Below, one piece after another: positions 36,200 through 48,670 of a stretch of 64,000 bases of DNA. The position numbers were made by a program, and so were the translations under genes. This stretch comes from Turritopsis dohrnii (taxonomy: Eukaryota; Cnidaria; Hydrozoa; Anthoathecata; Oceaniidae). The stretch spans positions 868,001 to 932,000 of the forward strand of contig BQMF02000004.1 in NCBI GenBank assembly GCA_027922465.2. Direction: 5' to 3'. Positions within the stretch are counted from its first letter, which is position 1; the number at the start of each line of letters is the position of its first letter. The notes under the pieces were generated by a model. It was not told where the DNA came from. It ran no database searches and was given only the letters and a program-made list of their open reading frames with translations.

Positions 36200-38130
36200 A
36201 AAACATGGTGATAAAAACGAAATAGGAAATATATTTATCATATGTGATTAAAAGTCTTTAGGTACTGACAGATTGAGTATTTTGGGGATTTTTAACGATA
36301 ATATATATATTATACTCTTTTAGCCTCAATGAAGACCTATATTTGAAAAGTCAACTTTGAAAAGGAAATCTCAATCAAATGATGTTATGGCAAAATGCAA
36401 CAATACAGGAAGATGAATTGTTTCTACTACTCGTGATGTTTTTTTTGTGTTGATTTAGCCAAACTTAAAAATTCCTCAATACTGACAATGAACATTTATG
36501 ACAGTAACCGTCATAAGGGAGGCTGGGGACCAGGGTCTAGAGCAGAACTTTGTTTATTCTCTAGAACTCCCGCTGAGAACCATCTTCGAATTTAGATATG
36601 ACTATACTCGTCCACAAAACTACAGAAATGAGATTGAAAATGTTTCATAAATCCTTTGAGTTTCAAATTGATAGGATTTGAATTTCGAAACTCAATAAGG
36701 ATTGAGTTTCCACTACCATTATGCGGTAGTACCGAAGTGTTGGAAATATGCCTGAAGGGTCATAATGCATAAGAAACACAAGGTAAGAATTCTGAAAACT
36801 CGAAACTTAAACAGGTGTCAGGCTAAAGTTAGGAAACAATATCTTCTTGAGGAAGGAGATCATGTGTAAACAAAACCAATGAAAAAGGTATTGTAAAAAG
36901 TAAAACTCCAAATTCATTTTACAATTGTCAACATTCAAAAACATCCAAAAAGGTTTCCGCCATTAATATAAATTTATCAATTGACATAGTTTGTTTATCA
37001 TGAATACATAAGAAAGATTTCATCTCAAATAATCTACCTGATATGAAAAAATGTTCTTCATGTAGTTTTTGTTTTCTTAAATAAAACCTGTTAAGTCACA
37101 TACCTGTTTTGTCTATAGATTGTACGTTTATATCTCAAAACCAACTTGTGCCCCAGCTTTCCAAATGATAACCTCTGATAAATATTTCTATAGACAGTAA
37201 AAGGATTAGGACAAGTTATAAGGATTTTGTAACTTGAAGATAGATAACAGCTAACTAGGAATGTTATGTAGTGTAAGCGTTCAAGTTATTCCATCAAACA
37301 ACTTTGTGACAAACACATTAGCATAGTTTAAAAAGGAAGCTTTGACAGACTTTGGTGATTTTATTTCAATAAATTAATGTTGATTAATACTGTTTTAATA
37401 TTGTTTTAAAAAGGGATATAGGAGGATTTCGTTTGAATGCAAGAAAATGGCAAAAAGATGCAAATGAACTATTTGAAGCATCCTTCTTCAATTTTATGCA
37501 AAAATAAAAAATAAAATAAAAGGTATGAATGATAGCATGAAGATGAAATAGTATAATAAATCTGAAGGCCACTCCTATAAAGTGCTTATTATTCAGATGT
37601 AAGGATAAGAAACAAATCAGAAATCAACAATCAACAATCAATTTTCAGCGTCAAGATTTTGTATTTGAAATTGTATAACAGAGCATACAAATACAACAAA
37701 ATGGTGAAGATATTTCACTTTCTCTTTTTGTAATTCTATGATTATTCAAAATGTTCCAAAGAAGGCAAAGATAACTGGGACCCTATATTGCCTAGAATTG
37801 CTCAAATCTTACTGTAAGTTAATGTTTTATACTCTTTTTGTTCTAAGAGAATTAAGCATGTTAAGATAAAAAGATCGATTCATTATGTATATATAAGCCT
37901 TAGTTCGTTTATGACGCTTCGCCAGCAATAACAATGTGAGACTTTCAGTTCAATTCACTTTGTTTCCGTTAGAAACTCAGGTGAACCAGTACAGTTTCAC
38001 ATTTACACTAAACTAATATGTTGGCAGGAATGTACTTACTTAAAGTACGTTTCAAATGAACTTGCACAGTTTTTATAAATGCTTGGCAAATTTGAAAGTT
38101 ATGTGCTTAAAAAGCACTTTTTCATGATAT
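36200..38130. other. Non-coding stretch without recognised content
   Basis: AT-rich DNA with only short chance open frames. I see no splice-consistent exons, no RNA gene and no clear terminal repeats. Confidence 0.55.
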
Positions 38131-39889
38131 AAAACAATTCATCAAAACATCTGATCCAACTTTGAAATCTAAGCTGCACAATGATTATAAACGCCATAGA
38201 TTGTCTCCATAAATTGTCTCTCTCTGCAGAATTAGCAAGAAACAATATTATTCTGAATACTTTAGATCAAACCTTAACAACATTAAAAATATATGGATTG
38301 GAGTGAAAGAAATAATTTCTGTAAAATCTTCTCAATCGTCTAATTCCTTCTCCTTCTCTATTGATGACTCAGTTACCTCTGACCCTTTTATACTAAGCAA
38401 TGCCTTTAACAACTATTTTTCTTCTATCGCTGATACTATAAGAACCACTATCGCTTTCACATCAAAACACTTCTCTTCCTATTTGAAGCAACCCGAAAAA
38501 TTCACTAAAACTTTGAAATTATCTCCTGTTACCCCTGCTGAAATTACTAATTTAATCTCATCCTTACCTGATAAAAAGGCTAGTGGTCCTTTTAGCATTA
38601 ATGTAACCATACTCAAACTCCTTAAACATGAAATCTCTAATCCTCTTTAAAAAATCTTTAATCTTTCTTTTTCCTCTGGTGTGTTTCCTACTCTCCTTAA
38701 AACTTCTTCAGTTGTTCCTGTCTACAAAAATAAAGGCTCTCCTTTGGGAATCTCTAATTACCGTCCTATTTCACTTCTGTCCGAACATTGAAAAACTATT
38801 AGAACAACTTATGTACTCTCGCCTTTCTTCTTTTCTTGATCAACATAAATACCTGTACGAGAGACAGTTTGGTTTCAGGAAAGGGCACTCTACTACTCAT
38901 GCCTTAATCAACATCACTGAGTTTATTCGCAAAGCTCTCGACGAAGGTCAATTTAGTATTGGGGTCTTTGTTGATCTCCAAAAAGCCTTTGACACTGTAG
39001 ATCACGAAAAACTTTCATACTATGTATTCAAGGCGTCACTAACAGATGGTTTAGGTCGTATCTTTCCCAAAGATCACAATTTGTCGAAATATTAAACTTT
39101 AAGTCTGATTTAAAAACCATAAGTCATGGCGTTCCACAAGGGTCTGTTCTTAGACCTTTACTCTTTTTGATTTACATCAATGATCTACATTATGCTCTTG
39201 CTTACTCTGACATCTACCATTTTGCTGACGATACTAACCTCCTCCAATTCAATAAGTCATTGAAGTCACTGAACAAAAGAATTAACATTGATTTCAAACT
39301 TATTTCTAGTTGGCTTAATGCAAATAAAATCTCTCTTAATACCAGTAAAACTGAGTTTATCTTATTTAGACATAAATCAAAATCACTGAATTTTAAACTC
39401 AAGGTCAAAATTGGTGGGAGGAAACTACAACCAAGCCAGTTCATTAAATATCTTGGTGTATTTCTTGATGAGGATCTCTCCTAGAAAAAACACATTCATG
39501 AGCTTTCAATTAAACTTCGACGAGCCAATTGTGCACTGAGTAAAATTCGTCACTTCCTGCCTGAATCTGTTTCTTTTTCTGTTTACTATGCAATCTTTTT
39601 CTCACATATGCGCTACGGCTGCCAGGTCTGGGCCGTGCATGAATCTACTAATAATAATCACATTCTCCTTCTTCAAAAACTGCAGTTCGTCTTATTACCT
39701 TTTCTTCCTTTAGAACTCATTCTTTTCCTCTCTTTTCTAAACTTGGTCTTCTCTCGATCTTTGATTTGACAAGAACCCTAAATATTCTTTTCATTCATCA
39801 AATTCTTAATCACAAAATTCCTGATCACATTCATAGTGCTTTCAATTTCTCCAAATTATCCCATTCCCTCAATACCAGAGGTAAGTCAG
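38131..39889 (+). mobile_element. LINE copy 1, upstream part (reverse transcriptase relic)
   Basis: This is a 5'-truncated non-LTR retrotransposon of CR1/L2-like character, broken by stops and frameshifts. Recognisable pieces include the region before the RT with Pro-Asp-Lys-Lys-Ala-Ser-Gly-Pro, Arg-Gln-Phe-Gly-Phe-Arg-Lys-Gly-His-Ser, Gln-Lys-Ala-Phe-Asp-Thr-Val-Asp-His, and the catalytic Phe-Ala-Asp-Asp at 39221-39232. An RT thumb segment follows. It cannot encode a working protein. Its 3' part continues at 40923 after an inserted DNA transposon. Confidence 0.85.
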
Positions 39890-40917
39890 CAGGGTGCGAA
39901 ATAAGAAAATTATCTGAGCAGGTCAATGTCCGGCTGATTCTACGGATTAAGTGTGAATTGAACGGTCATTGAAGATGTTGACAGGTCACTGATTTAGTGC
40001 TTGTATGAAGAAATGAAAAAGTTAAGTCTTTCATATTGCTAGTGAGGGGGACAATTCTAGCAACTTGGCATCCCAATCCAGCCAGTCATCAGTGAATCCC
40101 AATCACTGAAACTAACAATACGTTAGCCTTATCTCTTCACCACCGAACTATTGATGAGCGATATGTCTCTTACAAATATCATAATGCTTGTGGTGAAGTA
40201 ATTCACAGATAAACTTGAGCAAATTGGATTGTCTAAAAATAATTATTTGAGGGCGGTATCGTCTATAACGCAATTATTTGCAGGAATATCTATAGAATAA
40301 TTATTATCAACTTTCTCTTCGACATTTCGAATTTGCTTCTTTATGAAAATAAATGTTTATTTCGTCGTCTGTGTTTAACCTTTTTCTTATTTGCAATCAT
40401 CAACATTGATTGTGTAGAATAAAAGACTGACACTAAATAAACTTTCTGGACAAATTTACCACGTGTCAACCTGCAAAACATCACTTTCTTCTTACTTCAC
40501 CTGTTGTCTGCCGAAATGAATGATAAAACATTTCACACATTCTACATGCGCTCTCCTCCACTGTTACTAATCAATGATATATATGCTGTATATAATTAAT
40601 AAAAGTTTTAACAACAAACTCACAGTTGAAGGGCAGAAAGTTTGTTTTCATATATTAGCGAACAAGAGGTGGAAAGTCGAAAGTGAAACGAAGAAGAAAA
40701 CCGACTTTTTACTGCGCAACAAGAAAAAAAAAATAATAATAATGTAGTTAAGAAAAAATATTACAAGATTAAAAATCAACTAGTTAGCTACTTTTTTGGG
40801 GGGAATGTGTTGGCAGGACAATGACCTGTTCAGTAGAGCATTTTGTGATAAAATTGTCAAGTCAAGTCTATTTTTTACCGGACTTTGTCTGGTCTCCGGC
40901 CGTTATTTCGCACCCTG
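39890..40917. mobile_element. Non-autonomous hAT-like DNA transposon inserted in LINE copy 1 (1,028 bp)
   Basis: The ends are perfect 15-bp inverted repeats, CAGGGTGCGAAATAA. GTCAG flanks both sides (39885-39889 and 40918-40922). Subterminal segments GAGCAGGTCAATGTCC and, inverted, GAACAGGTCATTGTCC are also mirrored. CAGGG-type ends are common in hAT elements, although these usually duplicate 8 bp. The target contains GTCAGCAG, so the exact duplication length is ambiguous. No transposase frame is present. Removing it restores LINE continuity with the sister copies. Confidence 0.75.
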
Positions 40918-40922
40918 GTCAG

Positions 40923-41372
40923 CAGGATTTCTCTCTAAACCTAGTATAAACACTAGCGTTTATGGTATTAATTCTTTCTCATATCAATCAATATTTTTGT
41001 GGAATCTCCTCCAATCTACCTATAAACACATCGACCTAGCATCGGCCTAGCCTTTCATATAACCAACTTAAAAATCTCGCCATCGATTTTTTTCAAAGTC
41101 ACTACCTAACTTGCAACTAGCATCTCACGATTGGATATGTCTAGGCAACAGTTATTTGTTAGTTAGTTATTTTTTGTTTTTTGTTTTTTTTTGTTTTTTA
41201 GTTTATTACCATTTTATTTATCTTTCTCTTTCTGTTTCTATATATATGTTTTCACGTAGTTACATTTTATTTTGTCTCCTTTGTTTAGATTCATCTACTG
41301 GGGTGGTCTCCAGTCTTTATTATGACTCATTATACTTTGTATTTAATTTTTTTTATTTTTTGACGAATAAAT
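40923..41372 (+). mobile_element. LINE copy 1, 3' part
   Basis: Continues the LINE interrupted at 39889, matching copies 2 and 3 through the end of the coding region and the 3' UTR. The GGGGTGGTCTCCAGTC stretch near 41300 is conserved in all copies. It ends in a GACGAATAAAT tail where a foldback element starts. Confidence 0.75.
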
Positions 41373-41745
41373 GTGACGGTTTGAGGGAAAATCATAACAA
41401 GTGATATTACTGATAAATTAATCAGTAATTTATCAGAACTTTATCAGTAATAATCAGTAATACTGATAAATAATCAGTAATTCGTTCGATTTATCAGTAA
41501 TTTGTTCGATTTATCAGTAGATCGTTCGATTTATCAGTAATTCATTCGATGAATCAGTAATACTGATAAATTACTGATTATTTATCAGTATTTACCGATT
41601 ATTTTATCAGTAATTACTGATTCATCGAACGAATTACTGATAAATCGAACAAATTACTGATTAAATCTATTGTTTTCTAATCAGTAATTTACTGATAAAT
41701 TTATCAGAAATTATCACTTGTTATGATTTTCCCTCAAACCGTCAC
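41373..41745. mobile_element. Foldback/MITE element with GATAAATTACTGA-type array (373 bp)
   Basis: The ends are long inverted repeats beginning GTGACGGTTTGAGGGAAAAT and continuing through CATAACAAGTGATA (over 30 bp). AAAT flanks both sides (41369-41372 and 41746-41749). The interior is an array of short ATCAGTAA / TTACTGAT words in both orientations, so the whole element can fold back on itself. It has no coding capacity. Superfamily is uncertain. Confidence 0.75.
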
Positions 41746-41778
41746 AAATATTATTCTATTCTATCTTATTCTTTTCTT

Positions 41779-42560
41779 TCTATGAAACTTCGTAGGGCTA
41801 ATGGTGCCCTCTGTAAAATCCGCCACTTTGTTCCTCATTTCGTTCTTCTTTCTATTTATCATGCTATCTTCTCATCTCACTTACGCTATGGTTGCCAGGT
41901 CTGGGCTCAACAAGAATCTTTTATCACTAAACGCATCCTCCTACTTCAAAAATCTGCTGCTCGTATTATCACATTCTCTCCTAATCTCACCCCTTCCAAA
42001 CCTCTCTTTGCTAAATTTGGTTTTCTTACCATCTTTGATCTTGTCAAAACCTGCAATGTATTATTCATACATTCGGCCCTCAATCATCAGTTACCTCGTC
42101 ACATTCAGAGTGCTATCAAATTTTCTAAGCTATCACATGAATTTAATACTAGAGGTAAGTCAATGGGCACTCTATCTAAACCCTTAGTCAATACTAAATC
42201 CTTCAGAATACACTCCTACCAATCCATAACTTGTTGGAATCTTTCCAATCTCCTTTTAGTCACCTAGAACTAAGTTCCATACCTCTAAGCCAACTAGAAA
42301 ACCTTGTCAGCGGTTTCTTCTTATCACAATACGCAGACAGTATCTAATAATTGAGCAATTTCTTTTTGTTTTTGGTTTGTTTATTTGTTTGTTTTTTCTT
42401 GCATTTTAGTGTATGGTTTTGTTGTTTAACTTATGTTAATATATTTGTATTATTTATTTTGGTGGCCACCCCCTCTGTCTATTGGGATGGTCTCCAGTCA
42501 AATTGTATTTTTTTAGCATCTTAGAATTCCTTTTGTTGACAAATAAATATCATTCATTCA
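41779..42560 (+). mobile_element. LINE copy 2, 5'-truncated 3' end
   Basis: It opens inside the RT C-terminal coding segment (Leu-Arg-Arg-Ala-Asn-Gly-Ala-Leu-Cys-Lys) and keeps one 161-codon frame to 42267. The 3' UTR has ATTGGGATGGTCTCCAGTC and an end of AAATAAATATCATTCATTCA. Such short ATTC-like tails suit CR1/L2-type elements. It lies directly downstream of copy 1 in the same orientation. Confidence 0.8.
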
Positions 42561-44784
42561 GTTATAGACATGTTTATCATGTGCACCCATCCTTAAAGCT
42601 TATGGTCTGGTAAAGTTAATCAACAATTATAAATAACATGAATTTAGAGGATTTGCATTAACGTATAATTCACAAGCTAGGAACCTCCCCATGCAGTGTG
42701 AATCTTGAATCACTTAATTATATCACAACAGATAAAAGCAAAGAAAAGATAGAATATGGATGCAGAGTTTCAGGAATATCTGATGGTGATATTCAGTTCT
42801 CAGTGGCGTAACTGAGTTAAACTTAGGACAGGCACATTTTTCAAATAGGGCTTAGCTTAGGATTAGAACAAACAATCGTAAAGCAAAAGCACACTTCATA
42901 CCATCAACAAATGCAAAAAGCTATTTTATGCAATTTTGTTTAGAAATAATGATTTTATTAATTTAGTAAAAAGAAGTTCGTTTGAAAAATTGCTTGGGAA
43001 AAAGAAAAAAGGGCAAGGCTAAATCAGAGGGCGGTGCAATCACAACACCAAACTGATTTACGCCACTGATTAAAGTTTGGCTTTAAGAGAATTTTGCAAC
43101 TTGACCTGTTCAGTCAGTACTTTAATGTCAAATGAAGAGGTGGTGAACAACCCAATACAATTGCACTTTTCTTGGGGGCAGCTGCTCTCTGCGCTCTGGC
43201 AAAAAAAAGAGTAGTAGGCAAATAATTATTTAATGAAAGAGATGATTGAAAAAAGACGATGCATCTGGATCTATTTCTAAAAATTTACATATGTATATAA
43301 ATCTGAAAATGCATCAAAGTTTGAGGCTTTTTAATCACGAAAGTTTTGTCTACGATATCATTGACTGTTGTTGCAAAGCAAACGTTTCTGCCATAAAAAT
43401 TTTTGAGGGGTTTTTTTCTTGCACGCGAAGAAAGTTATTCTGAGGATCTACCCAGTGCTACACCCATATTGAAACTATCACAAGCGTATACCCACAGTAT
43501 AAATTTCCAATATCGGTCACAAGGCTTTTCAAAAACAAATAAGCAAATAAGGGAGGCTTGGGTACTACTGAATTAGTAAGAACTTTTGGCTCGTGTGGCA
43601 AATTCTTTCTACTCGTGGTCAAGGAAGAGATCGGGCGTTTTTCTGGTGAGATGTTCTTCTGGTCAACTTCCTTAAATTCACCTGTTTTTTTTGTCGACCA
43701 GAAGGGCGGAGTACCGGACAAAAAAGAATGTTTAAGCTCATGCCTCCGTCACTGCTCATAGGAGCTTTCTGAACTCTACCTCCCTCGAAGACTTTTAATC
43801 GGAATGCACGTCTTTCTCCTACTTTCTCTGTCTTTACCTAAAACCAACCGCAGATTCTATCGAGTTTGTTTCATTTCTTGCACCTCGGTTGCCTATTGTG
43901 CTTTTATGTCGTCTATGATCTTCACACTTTAGTCGTTTTCTGCCTTCTTAATACTTCTATTCTATTATGTTTTATCTTCCTTGTAACCTTGCTTGCCGGT
44001 GCGAGGAGTGGAGCTCGATAATAAAAAAGTGTGAGAAAACTTAAACATTCTTTTGTTGCAAGCCTATGCTTCGCTTTTATCAAACTTAGCATAGTATTAT
44101 GAATGGTAGGGATACATATTTCATTTTTCTTGCATAATTATGGTAAAAACATCTTTGTATGTTCATTTCATTGTGTACTTAGTTTCTTTATTTGGAAGAT
44201 ATTGAATGCATTCTTGCAAGAATTTTACTAGAATGAAGAAAGTTGTAATTTTTCCACAAATTAGTTTGAAATGGGATGTTTGAGACGAGACAGTAAATGC
44301 TGATAGGGCCAAGTTTTTTGGTTCTTCCATGTAATTATCACCCACTTTAGGTTGAGCTATGAATCGTTTGGCTGTTAGGCCAGCATGAAAACAATAATTT
44401 ATCTTTATAAAATTTTTAACGAATCTCTGTTTTGGTCCCCCACTAATAACTTAATTCTTTAAAAGTGATTGAAAAGGTACTCAACATATGATTTTTGATT
44501 TGGTCACCGTAACCATAATTTTTCCACCACTCATTTTGTCATCTTCAACAAAGCACCTATTCTATGTGGATTATATGACACAATTATGAAATAGGTCGTC
44601 AGACGAAGAAGAGCAATCTACTTCATGGGTGTGGTCTAGTATACCTATCCAATTACTAAGAACAGCAATTATGAAGTAGACAAATGAATTGTGCTTATTC
44701 TTCTTTGGTTTCCTGAAGTTTTGTTGATATAAGTGTGCCATACTCATATTTTCATTTTAGCTCTGGGATTCTTGAACCTAAAAA
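42561..44784. other. Region between LINE cluster and RPL30
   Basis: No convincing coding exon. Overlapping short frames at 43458-43761 start at non-ATG codons and lack any domain. A likely 5' UTR intron acceptor of RPL30 (TTTCATTTTAG, AG 44759-44760) lies at the end. The promoter is not identified. Confidence 0.5.
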
Positions 44785-46267
44785 ATGGCTCCAGTAAAAG
44801 TAAGTAATTTTTGTTATTTATTTATTTGGTAAAGGTTATACAATTTAGGCAGTGAAGTAAGCACTGCTGTGGACCTACTATAAAACACAATTATAAAAAC
44901 GTGATAAAATTTCTAATATTAAGTTGTATTGTATTGTTACTAGAATGAAACTAAAATTATCAAAAACTTGACGTAGACAATTTGAGAACTACTTGTATTT
45001 TCAGATTGAGGATTTTTTTGCGTTGTGAATCTTTAATTTTTCGCGGAATTTAATTTCGCGATTGAGCAATTTTGACGTGTTTCGTAGAATTTGATTTTTC
45101 GATTAAGGCCCAAAATCGCGAAATTAATTTCCGCGACAATTTCTTCCCTTATGGTAATTTTTTTGTATATTTAAGTATAATTAATTTTTCATCTCAATTG
45201 GAAATAATTGATGGGTTTTTGAATTGCATCTATTTTTGTATTAAAATCCACATTCTTGATCTTCCTTACCCACTTATTGAGCCATCATGTTCATGCGAGT
45301 GTTCAAGGAAGGAGATAAACTTCATTCTTCATTTGATGTGTAGTTTTTTTAAATGACTTCACATTCAGATAGTCTTGAGATATGTATCACTAACGTACTA
45401 TACTATCTTGAGGTGAGTTTTCAAATCACTATCAGTTTTGACAGTTCCTTCTTTTATCTCTTATAGAAGAAGACAAATGAAAGTATCAACTCCAGATTGG
45501 CCCTTGTTATGAAAAGTGGCAAGTACACTCTTGGATATCGTTCCACACTGAAAACACTTAGACAGGGCAAATCAAAGTTAGTCATCATCGCTTCAAACAC
45601 ACCACAGTTACGGTAAGGTTACAACTCGCTTATTAATACTTCACCGTTCATACTTGTTGGTCCTTCTTCGAATCGCACTTGAATGCACTTCTAATGTACA
45701 TTTGAGTTGAACCCAAGAAGGAGATTGAAAGAATATCCAGATCTGTTGTGCACATTTATGTGTACCATCTGGGAATTCAGACAACCTTAAAAAAATCCTT
45801 TCTACTTTGTCAGAAAAGTCTCCATTTATTTAATGCCCACAAGTTATATATCTACAGCTGCATATGTTCCTTATTAGTTTGAAATAATTATAACTATTCT
45901 TTTGCATAATAAACCTGACACCAATTGTGAAAATTTTAGTGATGGTTTATTTAAATGAGTTAAGGATGTTTTGTTTATCAATTGCAGATTTCATCATACT
46001 TTTTATGTAAATATTTTGCATTGACTTCTCATTTGTCATTTTGCATTAATCATTGTACAACTATTTGCCCTCATTTCTGATTTCAGAAAAAGTGAAATCG
46101 AATATTATGCAATGTTGTCGAAAACTGGTGTCCATCACTATGCGGGTAATAACATTGAATTGGGAACCGCCTGCGGTAAATACTTTCGCGTATCCGTGCT
46201 CAGTATAACTGATCCTGGAGATTCTGATATCATCAGATCTATGCCAGCAGAACAAGAATCGAAATAG
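44785..46267 (+). CDS. RPL30: Ribosomal protein L30 (eL30), 113 aa
   Basis: This is a cytosolic large-subunit ribosomal protein. Coding exons are 44785..44799 (Met-Ala-Pro-Val-Lys), 45467..45612 and 46087..46267. The total of 342 nt is 113 codons plus stop TAG 46265-46267. It matches eL30 over its length: [40 protein letters not shown], and Asp-Pro-Gly-Asp-Ser-Asp-Ile-Ile-Arg. Human eL30 is 115 aa. The ATG exon is only 15 coding nt, a common pattern for ribosomal protein genes. A possible polyadenylation signal AATAAA lies at 46615-46620. Confidence 0.97.
45037..45140. repeat. TTCGCGG foldback repeat in RPL30 intron 1
   Basis: TTTCGCGGAATTTAATTTCG at about 45040 is mirrored by AAATTAATTTCCGCGA near 45121, giving arms of about 27 bp around a short loop. 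It looks like a small interspersed foldback element. A related AATCGCGTTAATT pair occurs at 46958-47005. Confidence 0.5.
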
Positions 46268-46848
46268 ATGAAGACACGATAATATCACACCTTTTCTTTT
46301 GTTTACTCCCTGCTTCACAATTCCCTATGTCTCAAAATCGCAACTTTATAATTCCATTTAAAGAGTCTCGAAAGGTTGTGTCTCTTCACACGTGTTTGTA
46401 GTTGTGCATGGTGAAGTCCGTCGTAGGATTTTTTTAATAATTCTACTTGAATTAAATTAAAATCGTTTCCATTTTCGTAAGATTCCTTTGAAACAGGTGC
46501 AAGTTTGTCATCATCTGACTCGATTAAACACAATCACAAACGCTTTTCTGGGATCTAGAAATTTTAGGAAAAATTACCGAGGTCACGTGATATTCCTGTC
46601 ACCGTATTTTCTATAATAAAGCTTGGTTCTCATTTGTGGAATACACGGGGTTTTTTTATATAAGCATATCAAGGCTCGGAATCGGCAAAAATTTAAGCAT
46701 ACCATAAGCATATGCTGTGGCTCATTCATCAACCTTTTTGCGAGGGTAATTTTTAAAATCGGGCAAAATATAAAAGTCAAGTTCTCTTTCTTTAATGACG
46801 AATTTGGTTCGATAAAAGCCCTCTTCTCTTGGGACCCATGTTATTTAT

Positions 46849-46866
46849 ATAACACTTAAGTGTTAT
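46849..46866. repeat. Perfect 18-bp palindrome
   Basis: ATAACACTTAAGTGTTAT is its own reverse complement. It lies in non-coding DNA about 580 bp after the RPL30 stop. It could be a transposon core or a chance site. Confidence 0.7.
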
Positions 46867-47721
46867 TTTTAAACTGTGAATAAGCATATTTCAGCCTCAG
46901 TTTTAACGTTTTACTAAGCATAAATCTCAAAATCCCATATGCTTGTAAAAAAAACGTAATCGCGTTAATTCTGCAGATTTTATTTTTGAGAATCGCGTTA
47001 ATTTTATTCGGTATAATACCTGCTAACATTTCCACTGGAAACGAAATTAACCACAAACATTAAACGCGTAAAATGTATTTAGTGTAGAGATGATGGGAGA
47101 ACAAGATTGTTGTTAATGCTTTCGAGAAGAGCTAGAAGAAGAAATAGAAATATCCGAAATATAAAAAAAGTTCAGTGTTTGCAGTATGTAAATTTGAGCT
47201 TTTCAGAGACACACCCCATAACTCTTGAGTATCTTATGAATATCTTATATGTCGTCGTCCTCATTGCCGTCGTACTTTCGTAAGGTTTCATCGCCTCAGC
47301 CTATGCAAAAGGTTTGACCGCCCTGAAACAACCACCGAAAATTTGTTGCGCTGTGTCCGTTTTTTTTCTCCTGTCTGTTGCTTTCCGTGTTAAAAGATCT
47401 TTAAAACGTAAAGTGCACATATCGAGAATATTTTCTCGGTAAAGTTTTTGGTCATTAACATATCGGGGAATTCATAATAAAACATTATGATGAAGTTTTG
47501 AAGAACATCAAAAGTTCTGTTGATGATCCAATGAAAAGTCTAAGCACGAATACACAAGTCCGGACATGAAAATAAGTATGATTTTTGTTTCGTCACCCAG
47601 GAGGAGGGTTCAACCATCATCCAAAAATCATCCGCGAAATTCCATGTCTTTCGCATATCTGCGTGTCATCAGGTATAAGGCAATCCTAAACGTAGTGACG
47701 CATTTCTCACTCATAGCGACA

Positions 47722-48031
47722 ACAAAGTGTTGTGTTGACTGGATTACCATCGTCGTAAATGTAATTACGACGTATTGTATAAGAATATAAGTCTCTTACT
47801 GAGGCTGTCAATCAGGCCATCCATATTTAAGTTTGGTATGTGAGAAAAATTTGACTGCAAGCAGAGCAGATAACAGAGTGTTGTGTACTAGATTACCGTC
47901 GTCGTAGATGTAGTTATGACGTATACAGAAACCTCTTAAAAATAGAAACCTCTTACTGAGGCTGTCAATCAGGACATTCGTAATTAAGTTTGGTATGTGG
48001 GAGGAATTTGATCACAAGCAGAGCAGATAAT
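47722..48031 (+). repeat. Two-copy tandem duplication, about 150 bp unit
   Basis: Copies 47722-47872 and 47873-48031 share AGTGTTGTGT, GATTACCNTCGTCGTA, CTCTTACTGAGGCTGTCAAT, AAGTTTGGTATGTG and GCAGAGCAGATAA in the same order. The second copy has a small internal duplication of AAACCTCTTA. Non-coding. Confidence 0.8.
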
Positions 48032-48592
48032 CTTCAAAAAACAATCCATATGTTTACTATATACACTATTTACATCATCTACTAAAAAGAAGAGAGAATT
48101 TGCTAATTATAATTCGATATCATAGGACACCATAACTATCAATATTTTAAGTGTTGAAAATGTTAATTTTTTCCTCGATTTAATAAAAGGTATGAAAGTA
48201 TACCTGCTGGTTATATGGTACAACGTAAAGGTTGTCAAGGTTGTATGGTATATGGTTAAAAAACGTACAAAACATCTAAACATTCACATTTCTGTTGACA
48301 TCAGCAAATTGTGAGATGAAGTGAAATTGTGAGATTGTGAAGTATTTATTTTCACACCAACCTGTGTTCTTTTGGTATGACAAGCAAGCGCTAAAGACAA
48401 GCAAAACTTGTTCATCTCAAAGCAAAGTAATGGGACAACAATTCAATCAACCTTCTCTCTCAAAGGTCGTCTCATCAATAACGTTTGTGAAGAATGTTTC
48501 TAGGACAATATTCCACTACATTCATTATTTCAGAACAGTACTAGTAGATTAACTATTTCAGGAGGATTATTAATCAATTCACCATCGTTCAC

Positions 48593-48670
48593 AACCTCGA
48601 ACCCAGGGTCTCTTGGCCTTTTCGATATATGGATAGCGCCGCTATACGGCATATACGCATATTCGAGGTT
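48593..48670. mobile_element. Short foldback element (78 bp)
   Basis: It is bounded by AACCTCGAA and TTCGAGGTT, perfect 9-bp inverted ends. Just inside are CCAGGGTCTCTTGGCC and CGATATATGGATAGCG, shared with the larger element at 49394-49505. Confidence 0.65.

Noticed and set aside
41400..41720. Array of TTACTGAT words as a possible protein-binding site cluster
   Set aside because: Bounded by inverted repeats and flanking duplication, so better explained as the interior of a mobile element.
43458..43761. Overlapping frames on both strands
   Set aside because: Non-ATG starts and no recognisable domain or splice partner.
44800..46086. Possible snoRNA in the RPL30 introns
   Set aside because: I found no convincing C/D box pair; an H/ACA structure cannot be judged by eye.
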